Assembly: GCF_000611645.1 (NCBI RefSeq)
Contig: NW_014012543.1
Location: forward strand, 2,049-17,710
Length of the DNA stretch: 15,662 nt
Reading direction: 5' to 3'
Source of the DNA: Monoraphidium neglectum
Lineage: Eukaryota; Chlorophyta; Chlorophyceae; Sphaeropleales; Selenastraceae
In this document: in pieces, positions 9,876 through 15,662 of the stretch
Layout of the letters: each line of letters starts with the position of its first letter
Numbering within the stretch: position 1 is the stretch's first letter
Made by a program: the position numbers and the translations under genes
Notes under the pieces: generated by a model
What the model saw: the letters and a program-made list of their open reading frames with translations, nothing else
What the model was told of the DNA's origin: nothing
The model's database searches: none

Positions 9876-11229
9876 TGCGCGTATGTCTGCGGCGACCCCG
9901 TTTTCTGGATCCGGCCTTGGGCAGTCGTGCTCCCTTTTTGTCCGCGGTTGATTGAAATTTTTGCCTGGCCGTGTTGTTTGTTGATGCGTGTAGCCGAGCT
10001 GAACATCAATCCCACCATCTTCCACACAGCTTCTGCTTATCTCCTGGTGCCGTCCCCATACATACCCCCCTCTCATGTTCCCGTTGGCAATAGATATCGC
10101 CCAACACTTAGAACACCTGCTCGCTCCGTGGACCCTGGTGCCATGTCGCGCATTGCTTTGCAGGCTGCTTTCCTATTGTACGGCCTTGCGACGCTTCATT
10201 GGCGCCGCTGCCATGTCGCGCGTTGCTTAGCAAGCCGCTTCCTGTTGTGTGGCCTCGCGACGTCACTTTCTGTGTTTCCTCGAGTTGTGCAGCAGCGTGT
10301 CTTGTGACTGATTTACAGATGGTCGGACGGCGACAGCCGTCCTCAAACAATGCTCGAGTGCGTTGCCATTGTGCATGTGCACCACTCCCGTTACTTGATG
10401 CCTGGATGGTCGCCTTTCTCCCTTTGGCGCTACTGTTGATCCAGCATATGCAGCACTTTTGATGTGGTTTGCCGAGTGAGATCATGAGAGGGGCCAGTGA
10501 GCCTCAGGGAGCTGAGAGGGCGCCCAAAACCCTTTCCTTGTTTTCGTGCCCCCGCCCGGTCGGCAGCACGTCCCGGCCGCCCGCCGCCTGCCACCCTGCA
10601 CGCGCACACATGCGCACAACGTCCTTGTGTGGTAACCAACTCACTAGCAGTTAACCACGATGAGCAGCCCCACCATGCAGGTCAGATTGTGCGCGTGCTG
10701 CGCTGGCACGTTGGCGGGGTTGGAGATGCCGCTTGCACAATGTGAGCCGTCAAACACCAAGTCCGGCAGAAATCCCGTCAATAATTCGTTGAGGCACCAG
10801 CGAGACTATTACAATACCTAGTAGTGCCCTCGACTCCCTCGACAAAAGCGCCGAAAGTTTTCCGCAAGCACCCGTTTCATCCTCGACTACCGCACACCAA
10901 TTACGAGTATGTTGTTATTTTGCACACGCTGCGCGCCTTTGCCCCCTAGTGCCAGCTTTCAACAGCCCAAGCTCAGAATCAGACCCGTGCACCCGTCTGC
11001 GGCACTGGTCGACGCGCCGTCGCGCTCAGGTGATGTAGGATGCGAGTACCGGTGGATTGGGTGAATTCAGGGATACCGCACTCGCTTTGTGCACCCTGCT
11101 GCTTGCCGCACACTTGCTACTGCGAGTCCCCGGTAGGCCGTTGACGGCCGACTATGACTTTGAGGTAGTTGAGGTTACCTTTGACACACAATGAAAACAT
11201 TTTAGCACCAAGACTCCTCCAAGGGGACG
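9876..11229. other. Gene-poor intergenic stretch after ABC1K
   Basis: This would contain the ABC1K 3' untranslated region and the promoter of the Lys/Pro/Ala-rich gene. No reading frame shows a recognisable domain, the coding-like composition of the flanks, or a good splice chain. No TGTAA signal was seen downstream of the ABC1K stop. It holds one imperfect tandem duplication (10140-10262) and a 14-base perfect inverted repeat at 11136-11149 (ggccgt, two bases, acggcc). The part from about 10740 to 10930 is noticeably more AT-rich. Confidence 0.55.
10140..10262 (+). repeat. Imperfect tandem duplication, about 53-54 bases, 70-base period
   Basis: Unit 1 is 10140-10193 and unit 2 is 10210-10262. 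Both start gccatgtcgcgc, share ttgctt, gca, ttcct and ttgt blocks, and end gcgacg. I count roughly nine mismatches and one single-base gap. Neither copy sits in a supported reading frame. Confidence 0.8.
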
Positions 11230-11802
11230 ATGGCGTGTCGCCCGCCCGTGCTGCGCGCCCAGCCTGAGCCACATCACCACGCTGACCGCGTACGCATGTC
11301 GCGCACCTTGGCCACCCTCACCACACAGGGTTGCCCCAGGCGAAACACGTCCGCGATGGTAAAGAAGGCCGCGCCCGGCGCCGACAAGAAGGCCCTGAAG
11401 AAGCAGGTCGCGCACAAGACCACACCCAAGGCGCCCGCCAAGCTCAAGGCGCGCGCCCCGCCCACGAAGGCGCCCGCCGCGCCACGCCCGAAGGCTCGCG
11501 CCCCCGGGCCCGCCAAGAAGGCGGCCGCGCCCCGCAGGCCCGCAGGCGGCCTTGGAGGCCTCTCGTACAAGCGCCTCGCAGACCAGCCGCGCCTCAAGGG
11601 CGCCAAGGCGGACGCGTGGGCGGCTTTCGAGGCCGAGCAGGCCGCCCTCGCCGAGGCCTACCCCGGCCCCCGCCGCCCGAAGCCGGCCGGCTGCTGGATG
11701 GGGGCTGGCGAGTACAAAGACATCATCAAGCGCGGCGGCCGGCTGGTGGCGATGTGGATTGACGAGTTCGGGGACTGGTCCGTGGGGGAGCGGGTCTTCT
11801 AG
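11230..11802 (+). CDS. Lys/Pro/Ala-rich small basic protein with histone-H1-like tail; unknown function
   Basis: I do not recognise this family. From ATG 11356 (context ccgcgATGgta) the protein is 148 residues; from the upstream in-frame ATG 11230 it is 190, with another ATG at 11296. Residues 1-60 of the shorter form are almost only Lys, Pro, Ala, Arg and Thr, with a recurring KARAP core (LKARAPP, then PKARAPG). This composition resembles histone H1 tails and suggests nucleic-acid binding. The last 80 or so residues differ: YKRLADQP, DAWAAFEAEQAALAEAYPGP, then a Trp/Gly-rich end with CWMGAGEYKDIIKRGG and MWIDEFGDWSVGERVF. Codons from 11356 are strongly G/C at the third position, supporting this strand over the long antisense frame. 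Upstream, CACACAG at about 11328 looks like a splice acceptor, so bases 11230-11328 may be intron and the true N-terminus may lie elsewhere. Confidence 0.55.
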   Translation: MACRPPVLRAQPEPHHHADRVRMSRTLATLTTQGCPRRNTSAMVKKAAPGADKKALKKQVAHKTTPKAPAKLKARAPPTKAPAAPRPKARAPGPAKKAAAPRRPAGGLGGLSYKRLADQPRLKGAKADAWAAFEAEQAALAEAYPGPRRPKPAGCWMGAGEYKDIIKRGGRLVAMWIDEFGDWSVGERVF

Positions 11803-12455
11803 GGGTGCCACCCGCTGCCCCACACAAACTGCTGCCTTGTCAGCCGGCCGGCCTGCATGCCACCGCACATGGCAGGTGGTGTGGCGATGCGGTACTCTGA
11901 TTGCTGACAAAGCTGCAGGGTAATTCGTGCCTGGTACCAGAGCTGCTGGTGGCGAGCTGTTGGCCATCACAGGGCATCGTCGTGTGCACATATACATGCC
12001 CAAACATACACGCCAATTGTCCTACGCGCCATTGACCCATCGTTGACGCGCGTCTGCGCCTGCTTGGCAATGGATGGGGTCGGCCTTGCACTGGGGCTGT
12101 GTGCTTGAGCATTCGAGCCAGTATGACACAACAATCGTGCCGCCACAGCCATGTAACATCACACTTGGCTGCAACATCTGGGAAGCAACAAGAAAACAGG
12201 CGTGGTGCACATGTCAACAAAAGCGTCATCAACAGTGCCGACAACCCAGTGGCAGAGCGCGTGAGCGTAGTTGTAAGCGCGCATGCCCTGCGCGAAAGTC
12301 TGATGAGTGCTACCCTTGGCAGGTTTCTGCAGCTCGAGGGGATGGCCTCGAACCTGCAGGCGGGCGGCCGCAGGCGTCTCGCACGCACATGCAATCAAGC
12401 CCTGGGACCAGACACTAGAGCTGATGGCCATCCACCTTTGAGTTTGCATTGAACC

Positions 12456-12489
12456 CACCTTTGGCGGCGGCGCACCTTCGGCGGCGGCA
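12456..12489 (+). repeat. 17-base tandem repeat, two copies
   Basis: Units 12456-12472 and 12473-12489 (cacctt, then ggcggcggc) differ at two positions only. They lie in intergenic DNA upstream of the coiled-coil gene. Confidence 0.75.
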
Positions 12490-12601
12490 GTGCCTCAGCC
12501 CATGCAGCACTGTTGTCAACACAAAGCTGCTGACCAGCCCAAGCTGGTGCCAACACAACTTCAGCTCACGCCGTTCATGCTTCCCACCTGGCTGCGTGCA
12601 T

Positions 12602-12627
12602 GTGTAATATATTTGGTTTTAATTACA
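12602..12627 (+). promoter_or_regulatory. AT-rich island with TATA-like core and TGTAAT/ATTACA inverted repeat
   Basis: About 100 bases upstream of the proposed ATG at 12724 lies an AT-rich stretch, rare in this window, containing aatatatt. It is bounded by tgtaat (12603-12608) and attaca (12622-12627), which are reverse complements. It could be a core promoter for the coiled-coil gene, or opposed TGTAA poly(A) signals; the sequence alone cannot decide. Confidence 0.35.
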
Positions 12628-12723
12628 AGCACACGCCGCCCCTCATACAACATGGGCTGATCTCTTCAAGCCAACGAAGGAGCAGGTGGCAACGCAGCTT
12701 ATGAGCGCCGCCTGGGGTCTTCG

Positions 12724-14344
12724 ATGGAGTCCACCGATGAAGTCCTGAGCAAACACTGGCAGCGCTTGGAGCGCCACGTGAGCCCCGCACACCGCGTCGG
12801 CAGTGGTGTTCGCAGTTTGACTCCATCGCTGAAGACACTCGCTTCTCAACACAGATCGCCGCGAGGCATTCTACGACGCCCACCGAATTCGGTTCCCTAT
12901 TGACTGCCGCCCAGGTACGCCTCCGCGCACTCCACTTGTGTGCGTTGAACGCGCACGCACACGCTGCACCGCTGCGCGAGCACTCCCAACACGCTGCATG
13001 CTGATGAGGAGCACAACAGTGTGCCTTGATATGATGCAGCCGCTGCGGGATTGTTGCGCAGGGCTCCCTAACACAGCTGCGCGAGGAGGTCGCCGCGGCC
13101 CAGCAGCTCGGCTCCAGCCGCAGCGGCGCCCACTGGCTCGCGCGCGGAGGAGCCGCATGGGGCGGCGCCGACGCGCCTCGCTCGACACACACCAGGCCGT
13201 CGGTGCCGAGCACCATCCACAGGCGCACTGGCGCGGCGAGAACCTACAGCGGCGCTCGTGATGGTGAGCGTTGTGAAGAAGGGGCGGCTTGGTACGCTCA
13301 CGGCACACCCAGCAGCGCACACCAACGCACAACTCCGTGCCAACTGCAAAAAATGCGTCGCAGACGACGAGGCGCCAGCGGCGCCGGCGCCGGAGCCGGC
13401 TGCCGCAAGGGCCGCTGTCGGGCGCAGCCACGCTGATGTGGCAGAGGCGCCCGCGGCGGCGGCGTCGCTGCAGCAGCTGGCCGCGCAGGTGGAGGCGCGT
13501 GTGATGGCAGCCATGCAGCAACAGATCGTCCAGGCAGTCGCAATTGCGGTGGCCGAAGCGACCGCCGCCTCTAAACCCGACCCAGGCGCCGCTGCGGCGG
13601 CGGCGGGCGCGGCGGCAGCGCAGGAGCAGGTGCTTGGCGTCGTGCTGCGCAAGGCCGAGGCCGCGGGCCGCGCGGCTGCGGGGGCGCGGTCCGAGCTGCT
13701 GGCGCGCGTGGCAGAGCTGGACGGGCGGCTGCGGGGGCTGGAGCTGGGGCGCGACGGCGCCGACGATGCAGGTGCGTGGCCGCTTTGGTGCGCACGGCGG
13801 CCGTGCTGAACTGATGCTGTTTCGGTTACTGCTGCTGCTGATGATGATGTTGTTGCTGCTGTTGCTGCCGCCGCCGCCGCCGCTGCGGCCGCCGCCGCTG
13901 CTCCTTTTCTTGACTAGCAAAACAGCTCGAATTCGTGAGGCAAAAGCCGCGCCGCCCCTGTTGTGCGGACGCAAGGCAAGGGCGCTCAACCTGCATGCTT
14001 TGTACTGCGCCCCCATCCGCAGCTGCCGCGGCGATGGAGGGCCGCGTCGCCGCCCTCGAGGCCGCCTCGTCGACCGCGCGCGGCGCCGAGGCGCGGCTGG
14101 CGCGAGAGCTGGGGGGCTTGTCCAGCACTCTGCGGGGCCTCGAGGCGAGGGCTGATGCGGCGCAAGAGGGCTTCGGCGAGCTGCGGGAGGGGCAGTGGCG
14201 GCTGCAAAGCGAGCTCGCGGCGGGCAGCGAGGCCGCGGGCCAAAACCTTTCGGGGTTGCTGGCGCGGGTGGAGGGGCTGGAGGAGCGGGCGGCGGGGTGG
14301 ATGGCTGAAATGGATGCACGGCTGCTAGCCATTGAGCAGCAGCA

Positions 14345-14381
<37 letters not shown>

Positions 14382-15662
14382 CAGGAGCAGGAGCAGCAGC
14401 AGCAGCAGAAGGAGCATCGGCAAGAGGAACTTGCTGCGGGCACGAGCGGCCGGCACAGCATCGCCGGGGCAGCGCGTGCAGCGGCCCATGGCGCGGCGGC
14501 CGCTGCCGCCTTTGCCGCGATGATCAGCGGCGGCGGCTGCGCCTTGATCGAGTGCGCGGCGATGGCCCCCAGCACGTCGGAGACGGCGACGCCGCGCGCG
14601 TGCGCGCCGGCGCGGTCGTCCTGGCGGCAGCCGCGACCATTTGGGCGGGGGGAGCCCAGCAGCTTTGGCAGCGGTGGCGGCGGCGGCGGCGAAGTCGACT
14701 GCATCGAGCCTGTTGAGGCTGAGGACGCGCTTTTGCGGCTCGAGGCGCGGCTGGATGGTGTTGAGGGGGGCCTTCGTGAGCTGAGGGAGGCTGCGCCGCT
14801 GGACGCGCTCACCGCAGGCGCGCTGGAGGCGAGGGTGGCGATCCTTGAAGACGAGTTTTTGGAGAGGCAGCGACGGGCGGATGCTGTGGAACAGCAGAAG
14901 GAGCAGCCGCAGCAGCAGGTTCAAGAGCGGGAGCAGCGGGGGCGCGGTGACATGAGAGACGCGCTCGAGCAGCCGGAGGCGGCGCCCGAGCCGGGCGCGC
15001 CCGGCCGTCGCGCCGGGTCGCTGAGGGCGGTGGATGCGTTTGAGCAGCACCTGAACGCCCTCCTCAGCCACTTTGACCCTGGAGACGTGGGCGCCGCCCC
15101 CGCGCCGGCGGCGGTGCAAGCGCCCGTGCCTGTGCAACCAGGGCAGCCGCGACGTGACGCTCGTGGGCCGGAAGCGGCGGGTACGGCGCTGGTGCCCGGA
15201 GCAGAGCTGGCGCAACTGGGCGAACAGGAGCTGGTCGGGTTTGTCGACCGAGTGGCTGCGCTGGAGGCGGCCGATGCAGCCTTGGGCAGGAAGGGGGCCA
15301 GCGCCGGAGCGGCAGCGGACGACGACGTGGACGCCGGCGCTGGCGGTGATGGGCGGCGTTCGCGGATCGTCCGGCTGGAGGAAGACCTTGAGGCGGCGCG
15401 GCGCGAGCAGGCGGCGCGGGCGGGCGCGGCGGAGGAGCGGGCGGCCGAGGCGGAGCTGGAGCTGCAGCAGCTGCGGGACGGGCTGTCGACGCTGGCGCTC
15501 GAGGTGGCGCAGGAGGCGGAGGCGGCGCGCGCGTGGCGCGGAAGCGACGGGCCTGGGGACATCCCTGTGGCCGCCAATTCGCAAGCGGCCCTCGCAGGGC
15601 GCTTGAACGCGCTTGAAGGCGAGATGGGGACTCTTGCCTCCGCGGCCGCGGCCGCGTCCGCC
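12724..15662 (+). CDS. Large alanine-rich coiled-coil protein with polyglutamine tract; 5' part, runs off right edge
   Basis: I do not recognise the family. Proposed exons 12724-12777, 12816-12914, 13062-13263, 13364-13771 and 14023-15662 join in frame (801 codons so far); the last is stop-free for 1640 bases to the edge. Residues about 19-51 (FDSIAEDTRF onward) and GSLTQLREEVAAAQQ (from residue 52) precede an Arg/Ser/Thr-rich stretch. From about residue 155 come Ala/Glu/Leu-rich heptad-like helices: ASLQQLAAQVEARV, LLARVAELDGRLRGLE, EGRVAALEAA, LLARVEGLEERA, ALLRLEARLDGVEGGLRELRE, ALEARVAILEDEFLERQRR, RIVRLEEDLEAARREQ. Heptad leucines and E/R pairs indicate long coiled coils. A Gln/Glu tract follows the first block, and a Gly-rich linker lies near 14660-14690. 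No membrane segment or enzyme motif is seen. A structural or scaffold role is an inference only. Weak point: intron 1 would be just 38 bases, so the first exon may be wrong; exons 2-5 are better supported. Confidence 0.62.
13829..13899 (+). repeat. CTG/ATG/TTG/CCG trinucleotide run in intron 4 of the coiled-coil gene
   Basis: Almost pure triplet repeats (ctg, atg, ttg, then ccg/ctg) lie within intron 13772-14022. The run is largely complementary to the CAG/GAG tract in the next exon. Confidence 0.85.
14334..14408 (+). repeat. CAG/GAG repeat encoding a 25-residue Gln/Glu tract
   Basis: Twenty-five codons are all CAG (Gln) or GAG (Glu), including ten uninterrupted CAG codons at 14349-14378. 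The tract lies in frame in the coiled-coil gene, between coiled-coil blocks. The Gln-to-Glu changes are single C-to-G substitutions inside the repeat, which tend to stabilise its length. Confidence 0.95.

Larger units (their letters stand above)
11803..12723. other. Intergenic stretch between the basic-protein gene and the coiled-coil gene
   Basis: No supported gene. TGTAA, the usual chlorophyte poly(A) signal, occurs on the plus strand at 12152-12156 and 12272-12276, either of which could end the upstream transcript. A 17-base near-exact tandem pair lies at 12456-12489 and an AT-rich island at 12602-12627. The long minus-strand frames over this region lack recognisable content. Confidence 0.5.

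Noticed and set aside
10108..10485. Minus-strand open frame of 125 residues covering the tandem duplication
   Set aside because: No domain, no coding-like third-position bias, and the duplicated units are read with no preserved peptide.
11152..12003. Minus-strand open frame of 283 residues over the basic-protein gene
   Set aside because: Gly/Arg/Leu-rich composition expected from the complement of GC-rich Lys/Pro/Ala codons. The plus strand has the coherent codon bias and a good ATG context.
12152..12276. TGTAA motifs as definite poly(A) signals
   Set aside because: Two copies occur without any way to choose between them, and no such motif follows the ABC1K or E2 stops, so I did not annotate terminators.
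12340..12380. tRNA-like B-box word (ggttcgaggcc) on the minus strand
   Set aside because: It departs from the consensus and I could not build an acceptor stem, D-arm or anticodon arm around it.
12871..14319. Long minus-strand open frame of 482 residues
   Set aside because: It is antisense to several plus-strand exons and introns, Arg/Pro/Ala-rich with runs of Ser and Asn from triplet repeats, and has no domain pattern.
14325..15584. Long minus-strand open frame (419 residues, leucine/arginine-rich)
   Set aside because: It is the antisense of the coiled-coil exon. Its poly-Leu run is simply the reverse of the CAG/GAG tract, and the plus frame has heptad structure and spliced continuity upstream.

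Overview
The window looks like nuclear DNA from a green alga (chlorophyte). It is GC-rich, its genes are split by many GT-AG introns of about 150-430 bases, the proteins carry alanine/glycine/glutamine-rich low-complexity stretches, and one gene encodes a plant-type plastid ABC1 kinase-like protein with a probable transit peptide. I saw no prokaryotic operons, rRNA, tRNA, CRISPR array, transposase or viral gene.

Layout from left to right. (1) Minus strand, running off the left edge: a gene whose N-terminus carries a single SANT/Myb-like domain resembling that of plant ALWAYS EARLY (LIN9-type, DREAM complex) proteins, followed by a long low-complexity acidic region. (2) Minus strand, 2635 to 1420: a three-exon ubiquitin-conjugating enzyme E2 of the UBE2T/UBC37 type with a C-terminal tail of about 110 residues. 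(3) Plus strand, 3174 to 9875: a sixteen-exon gene for an 840-residue plastid ABC1K (UbiB/aarF-type) atypical kinase. All exon junctions keep frame and the kinase motifs are intact. It lies head-to-head with the E2 gene across about 540 bases. (4) About 1.35 kb without a recognisable gene, holding a diverged 70-base-period tandem duplication. (5) Plus strand, about 11230 to 11802: an apparently intronless gene for a small Lys/Pro/Ala-rich, histone-H1-tail-like protein with a distinct C-terminal segment. (6) About 0.9 kb without a gene. (7) Plus strand, 12724 to beyond the right edge: a multi-exon gene for a large alanine-rich coiled-coil protein with a CAG/GAG-encoded polyglutamine tract. Its last visible exon is open for 1640 bases.

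The genes are not an operon and I see no evidence of a shared pathway. The E2 (Fanconi-type DNA repair in animals and plants) and the SANT/LIN9-like gene (cell-cycle transcription) are adjacent and co-oriented, but this may be chance. I found no clear novel multi-gene system. The most interesting signals are a duplicated, strongly conserved 27-residue motif in the N-terminal extension of the ABC1K protein, a stop-free in-frame intron placed just after the E2 active site, complementary CTG/CAG repeats flanking a splice acceptor, and two genes whose protein families I do not recognise.
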